A model generated the notes under the pieces. That model was not told the origin of the DNA, ran no database searches, and saw only the letters and a list, made by a program, of their open reading frames with translations. Below are positions 33,476-42,023 of a stretch of 64,000 nucleotides of DNA, piece by piece. This stretch comes from Gordonia heveisoli. GTDB lineage: Bacteria > Actinomycetota > Actinomycetes > Mycobacteriales > Mycobacteriaceae. How positions within the stretch are numbered: the first letter of the stretch is position 1; the number at the start of each line of letters is the position of its first letter. Location: positions 83,293 to 147,292 of the forward strand of contig NZ_JASXSH010000013.1 of the NCBI RefSeq assembly GCF_030315745.1. The letters are read 5' to 3'. The translations under genes were made by a program, and so were the position numbers.

Positions 33476-34028
33476 GAATCGTCGGGTCCGTGCAACTTTC
33501 GGTAAGGCGCTGAGGAAGGATGCCGCGCCCCTGCCGGCTCGGTGACGCATTGCCCTGATCAACGCGGCTGTGCCGCAATTCATCTGGTACTTCCGCCGGT
33601 TGCAACGTTACTGCAACCTGGCGGTTCGGACAGGGCGCATCGGCCGGTCGGAAGAATCGTGCCAATCGGACACAAATTCGTGCCGTGCGCCTGTCACAGA
33701 TTTCACGCTCCCCGAAGCCGGCCTGTCGCGAGGAAAGGGACGAATAGTGCCAGAATCGTCCGCAGCTCACACATTCCCCTTTCCTATGGTGAGGTGTTTG
33801 CTATCCTTGTTTCTCGCTCGTCTCGGCGGCAACGCCTGACAGCCGAAATATCCTCTTGGACTCGCCTTTCCAGAGTCGAAAGACCTTTTCCTCACGTGTC
33901 GACAGAATTCAGTATCGCGCGCTACATTCCTGCCAAGAACGGCCTGGCCGCCGATGCCGATTATGGATCCGGCATTCAACCGCATGGTGAATGGTGAGAC
34001 CGCGCCGTGACGATCAGACGGGACGACC
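33476..34028. other. Gene-free, AT-richer region upstream of the six-gene unit
   Basis: No convincing coding frame is present on either strand. Base composition drops clearly below the surroundings from about 33680 to 33990, with many A/T runs. It holds the hairpin at 33593 and probably the promoter and control sites of the unit starting at 34029. I could not pick a single -10 box. Confidence 0.5.
33593..33624. repeat. Hairpin in the long gap before the decarboxylase cluster
   Basis: GGTTGCA and TGCAACC (7 bp) enclose ACGTTAC, extended by CCGCC/GGCGG with one bulged base. No T-run follows, so an operator or RNA structure is as likely as a terminator. Confidence 0.45.
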
Positions 34029-34796
34029 ATGACCAGTGGTTACGGCTACGAGGACACCGACACCGCTCCGCTTGGGTTGGTGACCGATGAATCAGACCCG
34101 ACCGAATCGTTGATCGTCGCGGAGGGCATCGGGGTTCGCGCCAGCTGGGGACACATCTACGGACCGACCAGCCTGCGGGTGCGCGAAGGTGGGGTTACCG
34201 TGCTCGCCGGTTCGGGCGGGCGCGGTCGTACCGCCTTGTTGCTCACGCTCGCCGGACGAATGCGTCCGACGTCGGGCAAACTGACCGCTTTCGGTCGCAC
34301 GGGCGACGCCAACCATCTGTTCTCGCGGGCAGCAATCGCCGATGTCGACGAGGTGGACGGCATCGAACAGACTATTCGGGTCAGTGATGTGCTCACCGAG
34401 CAGATGCGTTGGGCCGCACCTTGGTACACATGGGTACGCCCGGCCCGGGCGGCCGACTTGGAGCGGCACTGCCGTGCCGTCTTCGGCGACCTCGAATTGC
34501 CGCCGATGAGCGCTTACGTCGAGGAACTTCCGGAACTCACCGCGGCGCTGTTCCGAATCGCGATGGCAAATCTCAGGCGGCCACCGTTACTGGTGGTGGG
34601 TGGAATCGATCGGATGGCCCGAGACGAGAACACCACGATCCTGCTCGATCGACTCATCGATCTCGGTCGATCGCAGACCGTCGTCACCGCCGACGTCAAC
34701 GGCGCGAAGGGCGCGGGCGCTGTCCGCGACGTCATCCAGGTCGAGAACCTCACCGACGCCGAGTTCGTGAAGCTCGAAGAAGAAGATCGGATCTGA
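34029..34796 (+). CDS. Degenerate ABC-type ATP-binding protein
   Basis: The protein has 255 residues with the outline of an ABC cassette: SLRVREGGVTVLAG, a phosphate loop, LTAFGR, and LLDRLIDLGRSQTVVTADV. Key residues are lost: the P-loop is GSGGRGRT (Arg for the Walker A Lys), the LSGGQ signature is replaced by VEELPELTAAL, and Walker B ends LLVVGGID rather than LLLLDEP. It may bind nucleotide poorly or not at all. The stop is one base before the YhgE/Pip gene, its evident partner. First gene of the six-gene unit. Confidence 0.75.
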   Translation: MTSGYGYEDTDTAPLGLVTDESDPTESLIVAEGIGVRASWGHIYGPTSLRVREGGVTVLAGSGGRGRTALLLTLAGRMRPTSGKLTAFGRTGDANHLFSRAAIADVDEVDGIEQTIRVSDVLTEQMRWAAPWYTWVRPARAADLERHCRAVFGDLELPPMSAYVEELPELTAALFRIAMANLRRPPLLVVGGIDRMARDENTTILLDRLIDLGRSQTVVTADVNGAKGAGAVRDVIQVENLTDAEFVKLEEEDRI

Positions 34797-34797
34797 C

Positions 34798-36762
34798 ATG
34801 CTTGCCGCATTCTCGCCGGGCAGTGACTTCAAGCGGTACTACCGCGGCCGCATGCCCAGACTCGCCCTGATCGTCATCATCCTGATGCCGCTGCTCTACG
34901 GCGCACTGTATCTGTGGGCATTCTGGAATCCGTTCAATGCTGTCGACAAGATTCCGGTCGCGATCGTCAATGCAGACCGCGGTGCCACCATCGAGGGGAA
35001 GCACCTCAACGCGGGTGAGCAGGTGGCGCAAGGCCTTATCGACTCCAAACAGCTCGATCTGCATGTGGTTTCGGAGGCCGAGGCCAAGGACGGCGTCGCG
35101 CACGGCAAGTACTACTTCTCGATCACCCTGCCGGCGGATTTCAGCGCCGCAATCGCCTCGCCGACAACCGGCGATGCTCGGTCGGCGCAGCTGATCTTCA
35201 CCTACAACGACGCGAACAACTATCTGTCCACGGTGATGGGGCAGGACGCCGCCGAGCAGGTGGTGAACAAGGTTGGTGCCCAGGTCGGTTCGCAGACCTT
35301 TGACATCGTGCTCAACGACGTGAACGCGCTGATGCCCAAACTGACCGAAGCGAAGGAGGGTGTCGACACACTCAATGCGGGTATGGCCACGGCGAATACC
35401 GGCGCACAGGAGCTGGCGACCAACCTGGTCACCGCGAAGAATGGGGCGGGACAGTTGGCCGGCGCCCTCAGCAGTCTCGATACGGCACTGACCAACGCCA
35501 CCAATCCACTGGTCAACGCGCTCGCCAACGGCAGCGGGCCGGGGTTGACCGCGACGCAGCTCGACGCCACCGCGCGGCGGCTGGCCACCGGATCTGCGGC
35601 CGTCGCCAATCGTCTCGGTGGGCTGTCGACGGCGCAGTCCCAAGCCGGTTCCGCGGTCGCCGGCGCGGTCGCCGTCATGCGTGCGCATCCTGACCCGGCG
35701 GTGCGACGGCTCGCCGAGTTGTTGGCCCCGGCCAAACGCTTCCTGGCCACCGAGGGACTGGGGCCGCAGGCGAGTAACGAACTCACGCAGGTTCGTGATG
35801 ACGCTCGCGCGTTGTCGACGGCGTTGGCGAATCCGCAGAGTCCCGCGCGGATCGGGCTGACGCTGGTGGAGAACGGCGGTCTGCGCAACGATCTCGTCGC
35901 GGTGCGCACGGCCGCAGGCGAACTCAGCTCGGGTGCCACCCAGCTCAGTACGGGGCTCGTCGAACTGAGCAACGGTGCCACCGAGCTCGCCGCAGGCACC
36001 ACCCAGCTCGCCGCGGGCACCAAACAACTGGCCACCAAGGTCGACGAGGGTGTGCAGGCGATCCCCAAGTGGTCCAAGCAACAGCGCGACGCACTGGCGG
36101 CGACCTTGGCTCAGCCCGTCGCCCTGCAGGAAGACACCATGAACGAGGCGAAGACCTTCGGCACCGGCTTCACTCCGTTCTTCTTCGGCCTGGCCCTGTT
36201 CGTCGGATCGATCATCGCGTGGATGTTGTTCACCCCGTTGCAGTCACGGCCCATCGCGCAGGGACTACATCCGTTGCGCGTCGTACTTGCGTCATTTGCA
36301 CCGACCTTCGCGGTCGGCCTGCTCCAGGCCGCGATCCTCTACCTGGTCGTTGTTTTCGCGGTTGGCCTCGAACCCGCGTATCCATGGGCTACCTTCGGGT
36401 TCATGCTGCTCATGGTGGCGGTGTTCCTCGCGTTGATACAAATGTTCAACGCGTTGTTCGGTCCTGCGGTGGGACGCGTTGTGACACTGGCATTCCTGAT
36501 GGTGATGTTGACATCGGCCGGTGGCATCTACCCGGTGCCGACCACCACCAAACCCTTCCAGTACATCCACTGGGTCGACCCGATGACCTACACGGTCACC
36601 GGACTTCGACAGCTGACGCTGGGCGGCATCGACCACCGGTTGTGGATCGCGATCGCCGTACTGACCGTCGCCACGCTGGTGTTCCTCGCGGTCTCGACAT
36701 GGGCCGCTCGCCGAAACCGGCAGTACACCATGGACCGGCTCTATCCCCCGGTAGAGGTCTGA
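34798..36762 (+). CDS. YhgE/Pip-domain membrane protein
   Basis: The protein has 654 residues. Helix 1 (LALIVIILMPLLYGALYLWA) is followed by the IPVAIVNADRGA signature of YhgE/Pip proteins. The large external part contains heptad-like repeats (ATQLSTG, LVELSNG, ATELAAG, TTQLAAG, TKQLATK) forming a coiled coil, and five or six helices end the protein (from FFFGLALFVGSI). The C-terminal part resembles ABC-2 permeases. Relatives include phage-receptor Pip and EsaA of type VII secretion. With the degenerate cassette it may form an exporter. Confidence 0.85.
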   Translation: MLAAFSPGSDFKRYYRGRMPRLALIVIILMPLLYGALYLWAFWNPFNAVDKIPVAIVNADRGATIEGKHLNAGEQVAQGLIDSKQLDLHVVSEAEAKDGVAHGKYYFSITLPADFSAAIASPTTGDARSAQLIFTYNDANNYLSTVMGQDAAEQVVNKVGAQVGSQTFDIVLNDVNALMPKLTEAKEGVDTLNAGMATANTGAQELATNLVTAKNGAGQLAGALSSLDTALTNATNPLVNALANGSGPGLTATQLDATARRLATGSAAVANRLGGLSTAQSQAGSAVAGAVAVMRAHPDPAVRRLAELLAPAKRFLATEGLGPQASNELTQVRDDARALSTALANPQSPARIGLTLVENGGLRNDLVAVRTAAGELSSGATQLSTGLVELSNGATELAAGTTQLAAGTKQLATKVDEGVQAIPKWSKQQRDALAATLAQPVALQEDTMNEAKTFGTGFTPFFFGLALFVGSIIAWMLFTPLQSRPIAQGLHPLRVVLASFAPTFAVGLLQAAILYLVVVFAVGLEPAYPWATFGFMLLMVAVFLALIQMFNALFGPAVGRVVTLAFLMVMLTSAGGIYPVPTTTKPFQYIHWVDPMTYTVTGLRQLTLGGIDHRLWIAIAVLTVATLVFLAVSTWAARRNRQYTMDRLYPPVEV

Positions 36763-36811
36763 TCTCGATCCGCTCTCGAACTCCCCACACCATCAACTCG
36801 GAGAAGGACGA

Positions 36812-38218
36812 ATGACCAAGAAGCACTCCAACGCCCGGCAGACCACCAACAACACCGACTCGATCTATCTCAACAACGTCTTCGTCCGTCCGGGTGAGGC
36901 GACCGAGTTGCCCAAATTCCAGATGCCACAGGGGCAGATCCTGCCGGAGACCGCTTATCAGATCGTGCACGACGAGGCGATGCTCGACGGCAATGCACGT
37001 CTGAACCTCGCGACCTTCGTCTCGACTTGGATGGACGACGAGGCGAGGCGGCTCTATGCCGAGACCGTCGACAAGAACATGATCGACAAGGACGAGTATC
37101 CGCAGACGGCTGCGATCGAGGACCGCTGCTGGCGGATCCTGGCGGACCTGTGGCACAACCCGGACGTCGACAATGCCATCGGCACCTCGACCATCGGATC
37201 GTCGGAGGCCTGCATGCTCGGCGGACTCGCACTCAAGCGCCATTGGCAGGCACGCCGCAAGGCTGAGGGGAAATCGACGGAGCAGCCCAATCTGGTGCTG
37301 TCCACCGCTGTTCAGGTGTGCTGGGAGAAGTTCTGCAACTACTTCGAGGTCGAACCGCGCTGGGTGCCCATCTCGCCCGACCACCTCGTTCTCGACGGAT
37401 ACGAGCTCGAGAAGTATGTGGACGAGAACACCATCGGTGTGGTGGCGATCATGGGTCAGACCTATACCGGCATGTACGAGCCGGTGAAGGAGATCGCCGC
37501 GAAGCTGGATCAGATCCAGGCCGACACCGGGCTCGACGTCAAGATCCATGTCGACGGTGCGTCGGGTGCCATGATCGCGCCGTTCTGTCAGCCGGAACTG
37601 GAGTGGGACTTCCGCATCGACAGGGTCGCCTCGATCAACACCTCCGGACACAAATTCGGTCTCGTCTACCCGGGTGTGGGCTGGATCGTGTGGCGCGACA
37701 CCGCCGCGCTGCCCGACAGTATGGTCTTCCACTGCAGCTACCTCGGCGGCGACATGCCCACGCTGGCGCTGAACTTCTCGCGACCGGGCGCGCAGGTGCT
37801 GTTGCAGTACTACATGTTCCTACGGCTGGGGCGTGAAGGATATCGGCAAGTCCAGCAGGGCTCGTTGGACGTCGCGCAGTATCTGTCGGCCGAGATCGCG
37901 AAGATCGGACCGTTCGAACTCGTCAGCCGCGGCGACACCATTCCGGTTTTCGCGTGGCGACTCAAAGACGGCTACACCGACAAGTGGAGTCTCTATGACC
38001 TGTCGGATCGGCTGCGGATGAAAGGCTGGCTGGTGCCCGCCTATCCGATGGCCGACGACCTGGCGGCACTGACGGTGCAGCGGATCGTCGTGCGGGCCGG
38101 CCTCAGCCGCGACCTGGCCGCGGCGTTGCTGCGGGACCTCGAAGGCGAGGTCACCTTCCTCGACAACCTCGAGGCGCCGTTGCCGCGCGAGGGCGAAGGC
38201 TCGCATTTCCACCATTGA
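36812..38218 (+). CDS. gadB: Glutamate decarboxylase (PLP-dependent)
   Basis: The protein has 468 residues, the length of bacterial GadB. The PLP lysine is in NTSGHKFGLVYPG, with IGSSEACMLGG near residue 129 for cofactor phosphate contacts and HVDGASGAM for the Asp. The end GEGSHFHH is His-rich, as in E. coli GadB where the C-terminus folds over the active site with pH. It converts glutamate to GABA and CO2, consuming a proton. No GadC antiporter is nearby; instead it follows the YhgE/Pip gene. GGAGAAGGA precedes the ATG. Confidence 0.92.
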   Translation: MTKKHSNARQTTNNTDSIYLNNVFVRPGEATELPKFQMPQGQILPETAYQIVHDEAMLDGNARLNLATFVSTWMDDEARRLYAETVDKNMIDKDEYPQTAAIEDRCWRILADLWHNPDVDNAIGTSTIGSSEACMLGGLALKRHWQARRKAEGKSTEQPNLVLSTAVQVCWEKFCNYFEVEPRWVPISPDHLVLDGYELEKYVDENTIGVVAIMGQTYTGMYEPVKEIAAKLDQIQADTGLDVKIHVDGASGAMIAPFCQPELEWDFRIDRVASINTSGHKFGLVYPGVGWIVWRDTAALPDSMVFHCSYLGGDMPTLALNFSRPGAQVLLQYYMFLRLGREGYRQVQQGSLDVAQYLSAEIAKIGPFELVSRGDTIPVFAWRLKDGYTDKWSLYDLSDRLRMKGWLVPAYPMADDLAALTVQRIVVRAGLSRDLAAALLRDLEGEVTFLDNLEAPLPREGEGSHFHH

Positions 38219-38249
38219 GCAGACCACCGGACAGACGGACGAAGCGCAG

Positions 38250-38927
38250 ATGACGCCTACCCCCATCGCGGGAGATCGAACCTCTCGGCTCCTCACCCCG
38301 ACGGCGACGAAGCAGTGTTGGGGCTTCATGATCGGTTCAGCGCTGTTCGCGCTCGGGTCGGCACCCGGATTCGGCCAGTGGGCGGGTGCGTCAGGGTCCA
38401 ACATCTGCTACTTCGTCGGCGCCTGGTTCTTCACGTACGCAGGTCTGATTCAGTTGTTACGCAGCGGTTCCCGTCTGGTCGAGGTCGCCTACGGCACCGG
38501 CCGCATGGTGCGGGCCGAGTGGCTGACGGCGGTGTCGCAGTCGCTCGGCACGGTGATGTTCAACGTCAGTACCACCGCGGCGATCACCGCTCACACCGTT
38601 GCCGGACAGCGTCATCTGGTCTGGACGCCGGACGCGGGTGGGTCGATAGCATTCCTGATATCCGGGGCAGTGGCCTATCTCGCGTTCTACCGGGCGAACT
38701 GCACCTATTGGGCACCACGGCGCGCGGATTGGTGGTCGCTGCAGATCAATTGGATCGGATGTGTGGCCTTCGGGGTATCGGCGGTGGCCGCCTATGTCAC
38801 CGTCACCGGGGTCACCGTCGACGCCGTGCTCGCGAATACCGCGACCTTCATCGGAGCTGTGTGCTTCTTCCTCGCCTCGGCCATCGTCCTGCCACGCCAC
38901 CATCATCTCGACGGGGCACCGGCATGA
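38250..38927 (+). CDS. Integral membrane protein of unknown function
   Basis: The protein has 225 residues and about six membrane segments. Motifs include CWGFMIGSALFALGS, GAWFFTYAGLIQLL, LGTVMFNVSTTAAI and the final LPRHHHLDG. It recalls YrhK-like proteins, which have an IGSxLF-type helix and a GTxLFNxTT-type helix, but I cannot assign it. It follows gadB by 31 bases and overlaps the AraC start by four, so it belongs to the unit and could move GABA, glutamate or protons (inference). Confidence 0.75.
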   Translation: MTPTPIAGDRTSRLLTPTATKQCWGFMIGSALFALGSAPGFGQWAGASGSNICYFVGAWFFTYAGLIQLLRSGSRLVEVAYGTGRMVRAEWLTAVSQSLGTVMFNVSTTAAITAHTVAGQRHLVWTPDAGGSIAFLISGAVAYLAFYRANCTYWAPRRADWWSLQINWIGCVAFGVSAVAAYVTVTGVTVDAVLANTATFIGAVCFFLASAIVLPRHHHLDGAPA

Positions 38928-39997
38928 CGGCCGCCGGGCGACATCCGGAGCAGGTGCAGAGACGACTCACCCCCGATCTGGTCAATCAGTGGCGAGGCCG
39001 CCTCGGCGCCCGTGTCGGCGGGCAGGCCGGGGATCCGCATATGCGGTGGTCGGGGGTGGACGGAATGGCCACCTACAACCCGTTGGTCGAGTTGAGCGCC
39101 GACCGCCCAGCCGAGTTCGGCGCGATGATGTACACCCGCACGCTGACGAAATGCTCCACCTACAGCACGTTGCACACGCCGTTCCGACTCGAACGCACGC
39201 CCGCACTCGTCCGTGAACGCCCCTACGACCATCTCATCGTCCTGGTCAACACCCTGCGCGGCTACTCCGCGGTCCAGCAGGGACCGCAGAAGCACACGTA
39301 TCGGCCCGGACAACTGGTGTTCGTCAACCTCGCGGTGCCCTACCGTCACCACTGCGACGCGGTCTCCGACCCGGTCGGCATGGTCATCCCACTCGACCTC
39401 CTGGGCCGACAGCGGCACGTCGCCGAACGCGCGCGTCGTCCGGTGGGCTCCGACACGGTGCTCTCCCGCGCCGCCGCGGCCTTCGTCACCAGGTTCGCGA
39501 TCGACACCGCCATCGCGGGCCGGCCTGCCCCACCGGTGGACACCGAACTCGCGGCCATCGACCTCATCACGGCAGCCCTGGCCGAAGTGCAGAGCGATAG
39601 CCGGCACCGCCTGGCGGACGACTCACTGTTCATTCAGGAGGCCGCGCGCGATCTCATCGAACGTCATCATCGAGACCCGGACTTCGCACCCGACACCGTC
39701 GCGGCCCACCTGCACGTCAGCCGCCGTCAGATCTACCGCAACTTCGAGAAGGCCGGTGAGTCGTTGGCCGCGCTCATCGCGTCCAGACGCGCGGAGACCG
39801 CACGTGAACTGCTCATCTCCCAGCCCGGACTGTCGATCGCGGAGATCGCGCAGGCGGCCGGGTTCCCGGGCGCGGCGACCTTCCGGAACCGATTCCGCGC
39901 GCAGTACGGTGTCGGGCCGCGCGAATACCGGAAGCTGGTGCAAGCCGGCATGGACCCTTCTGCGGCGACCGCCGATTCGCTACGCTCGCGCATGTGA
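38924..39997 (+). CDS. AraC-family transcriptional regulator
   Basis: The protein has 357 residues. Residues 1-200 are an AraC_binding_2-like sensor domain (YDHLIVLVNTLRGYSAV, GQLVFVNLAVPY). The C-terminal pair of helix-turn-helix motifs includes DTVAAHLHVSRRQIYRNF and LSIAEIAQAAGFPGAATFRNRF, then GVGPREYRKL. Its ATG overlaps the upstream stop (ATGA). As the only regulator in the unit it probably controls its transcription, perhaps in response to acid or a metabolite. Confidence 0.9.
   Translation: MTAAGRHPEQVQRRLTPDLVNQWRGRLGARVGGQAGDPHMRWSGVDGMATYNPLVELSADRPAEFGAMMYTRTLTKCSTYSTLHTPFRLERTPALVRERPYDHLIVLVNTLRGYSAVQQGPQKHTYRPGQLVFVNLAVPYRHHCDAVSDPVGMVIPLDLLGRQRHVAERARRPVGSDTVLSRAAAAFVTRFAIDTAIAGRPAPPVDTELAAIDLITAALAEVQSDSRHRLADDSLFIQEAARDLIERHHRDPDFAPDTVAAHLHVSRRQIYRNFEKAGESLAALIASRRAETARELLISQPGLSIAEIAQAAGFPGAATFRNRFRAQYGVGPREYRKLVQAGMDPSAATADSLRSRM
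39981..39986 (+). promoter_or_regulatory. Internal -10 box for leaderless YceI-like transcript
   Basis: TACGCT fits TAnnnT and is seven bases from the GTG at 39994, inside the end of the AraC gene. Confidence 0.45.
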
Positions 39998-40542
39998 CCG
40001 AACCGACCGACTTCAGTGCCGCAGACGGTGACCTGTTCATCCGCACCGGCGTCACCGGGCCGGCCGCCCGCACCGGCCATCGGCTGCGGATCGTGCTGCG
40101 CGACTGGCGGACCGAGGTCACCTGGGACGCCGGCCGTCCGGTCGCCGTCGTCGCGACGGTCGTGGTGAATTCGCTGGAGGTGGTTTCCGGGGAGGGCGGT
40201 CTGACACCGATGTCGGGTCCGGAGCGTGCGCTGGCACGCACCAACGCGCTGAAGTCGCTCGGCGCGAAGAAGTTCGCCGAGATCAGCTACCGCGCCGACG
40301 ACATCGCACCCACCGGCTCCGGCTACCGGCTGTCCGGTGACCTGACCATCGGCGGCCGGACGCGGCCGCAGATCGTCGAACTCGACGTCGCCGATGAGGG
40401 CGCCGCATGGCACGTCACCGGTGAGACACGGCTGACCCAGACCGACTTCGGGGTGAAGCCCTATTCGCTGGCGATGGGCACGCTGAAAGTGGCCGACGAG
40501 GTGGTCATCGGGATCGACGTCAGGCGGCCGAAGATCGACTGA
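39994..40542 (+). CDS. YceI-family protein
   Basis: The protein has 182 residues and no signal peptide. It shows the YceI lipocalin-like pattern: GHRLRIVLRDWRTEVTW, VNSLEVVSGEGG, KFAEISYRADD, LSGDLTIGGRTRP and LTQTDFGVKPYSL. Family members bind amphiphiles such as polyisoprenoids. The GTG overlaps the AraC stop by four bases, but an internal leaderless promoter may also drive it. Role in the unit unclear. Confidence 0.82.
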   Translation: MTEPTDFSAADGDLFIRTGVTGPAARTGHRLRIVLRDWRTEVTWDAGRPVAVVATVVVNSLEVVSGEGGLTPMSGPERALARTNALKSLGAKKFAEISYRADDIAPTGSGYRLSGDLTIGGRTRPQIVELDVADEGAAWHVTGETRLTQTDFGVKPYSLAMGTLKVADEVVIGIDVRRPKID

Positions 40543-40554
40543 ACAGGCGTCGGG

Positions 40555-41961
40555 TCAGCGGGTGACGGTCGTCGACACGGTGTCATCGGCGACGTCGATG
40601 TCCGCGGAGCCGTGGGCGTCGGTGGCGGCATTGTCGCGGGGGAACCAGGTGACCTTGTAGGTCACCGCGAGCGCGACCAGCGCGCCGACGAGCAGCATCC
40701 CGCCGATGATCGGGTGGTCGGCGTAGACCGGCGCCAGGTATCGGTAGGAAGTCAGCAGTGCCGCGAACAGCACGGCGCCTCCGGCGACGAGGCGGATGCG
40801 GAACCAGCCCCAGCCGCGCCGGGGATCACGAAGTGCGGAATCGATGGTCAGACAGAGCACCGCGCCGGCGATGAGGTCGGCACCGTAGTGATAGCCGAAG
40901 CCGAGGGTGGCGGTCAGCGTGCAGATGAGCCAGAACGCGCCGACGAAACGAATCCATCGTGGCGCCTTGGTGCCGTCGATGTCACGGCGGCTGTGCAGGA
41001 AGACCGCTGTCGCCCAGGCGGTGTGCATGGACGGCATGCAGTTACGCGGCGGCCCGCCTTCCCACGGCAGCGAGGTCGGGGTGAGGTCGAGGGGTGGGGA
41101 CACCATCGGCCAAAAGTTGCCGAGCTGTTGACCCTCACCGTCGGCGCCGAAGACGAACATCGGCCCGATGACCGGGAACAGCACATAGAACAGCGGCCCG
41201 ACGAGTCCGAGGACCAGGAAGGTGCGGACCAGGTAGTGACCTGGCCAGCGACCCGACGACGCCACCTTGCGCAGTTGCCACACCGCGACGACCGCGGCGA
41301 CGGCGGGCAGTTCGATGTAGACCCAGTGCAACACCCAGGTGACGTGCGGGCCTAGGTCGTCGAGCAGCCGTCCGACCAGCCACGACGGTTGCGCCAACGC
41401 GTGATCGACCAGCATCACGTATTCGTCGAGCACGTGATCCTGGGTGCGGATGGTGACGCCGAGCCAGATGTCGCCGACCTTGGTCGCCACGATCAGCAGG
41501 GCGCCGAGCGCGGCCGCATGCAGCGCACTGCGTCGTTCCACGCCGGTCCAGCGCAGCCAGGCCACCAGCACCAGGCCGGTCAGCGCGATCACCGGGCCGT
41601 TGCCGACGGCGAACTCCTCGCCGTTCACCAGCCGCGGGATCAGATAGAGGATGTCGATCCCGACGGCGGCGGCAAGCGTGATCAGCCGCCGCCGCCACGA
41701 CACGCCGACCAGCGCCAGCAGCAGACCCGCCCAGGGCAGAGTCATCGATTTCGGTGTGCCGGCGTAGTCACGCCACAGACTTTCCAGCGGTCCGAGCGTC
41801 GACTCCTGATGTGCGTAGAGCTGCAGACCGATAAGCAGGGAGAGCACTGCGAGCAGCGCGACGACTATCCGAACCGAGGGGAACAGCCCACGCCGCCCCG
41901 ATGAGGTCTTCGGATCTTCGACGAGCACGTAGCACAGCGTAAACGTCGAGATGGTTACCAC
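40555..41961 (-). CDS. PAP2_3-type membrane phosphatase/inositolphosphotransferase-like
   Basis: The protein has about 468 residues with roughly ten membrane segments. The C-terminal half has the Aur1/Ipt1 pattern: FVLFPVIGPMF-like segment, NCMPSMHTAW and GFGYHYGADLIAG, giving the catalytic His and Asp. Such enzymes transfer or remove phosphoinositol or phosphate groups on lipids. The N-terminal half adds several helices and a tryptophan-rich loop. The frame is open far upstream on the MFS antisense; GTG 41961 is a choice, and GTG 41928 is possible. Confidence 0.8.
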   Translation of the reverse strand: MVTISTFTLCYVLVEDPKTSSGRRGLFPSVRIVVALLAVLSLLIGLQLYAHQESTLGPLESLWRDYAGTPKSMTLPWAGLLLALVGVSWRRRLITLAAAVGIDILYLIPRLVNGEEFAVGNGPVIALTGLVLVAWLRWTGVERRSALHAAALGALLIVATKVGDIWLGVTIRTQDHVLDEYVMLVDHALAQPSWLVGRLLDDLGPHVTWVLHWVYIELPAVAAVVAVWQLRKVASSGRWPGHYLVRTFLVLGLVGPLFYVLFPVIGPMFVFGADGEGQQLGNFWPMVSPPLDLTPTSLPWEGGPPRNCMPSMHTAWATAVFLHSRRDIDGTKAPRWIRFVGAFWLICTLTATLGFGYHYGADLIAGAVLCLTIDSALRDPRRGWGWFRIRLVAGGAVLFAALLTSYRYLAPVYADHPIIGGMLLVGALVALAVTYKVTWFPRDNAATDAHGSADIDVADDTVSTTVTR

Positions 41962-41962
41962 C

Positions 41963-41997
41963 GAATGTCGGTCGGCTGAATGTCGGCGGGCGGAATG
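41963..41997. repeat. Three GAATG repeats with 15-base period
   Basis: GAATG occurs at 41963, 41978 and 41993 (GAATGTCGG in the first two). They lie in the 62-base gap between the MFS stop and the PAP2_3 start, on the minus strand as CATTC. Confidence 0.5.
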
Positions 41998-42023
41998 ACC
42001 CCGGAGCGTCTGCCGAGAGCCGG

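Noticed and set aside
33542..33997. A 151-residue plus-strand ORF in the AT-richer gap
   Set aside because: Codon use and composition do not resemble the neighbours, no ribosome site precedes it and no motif is present.
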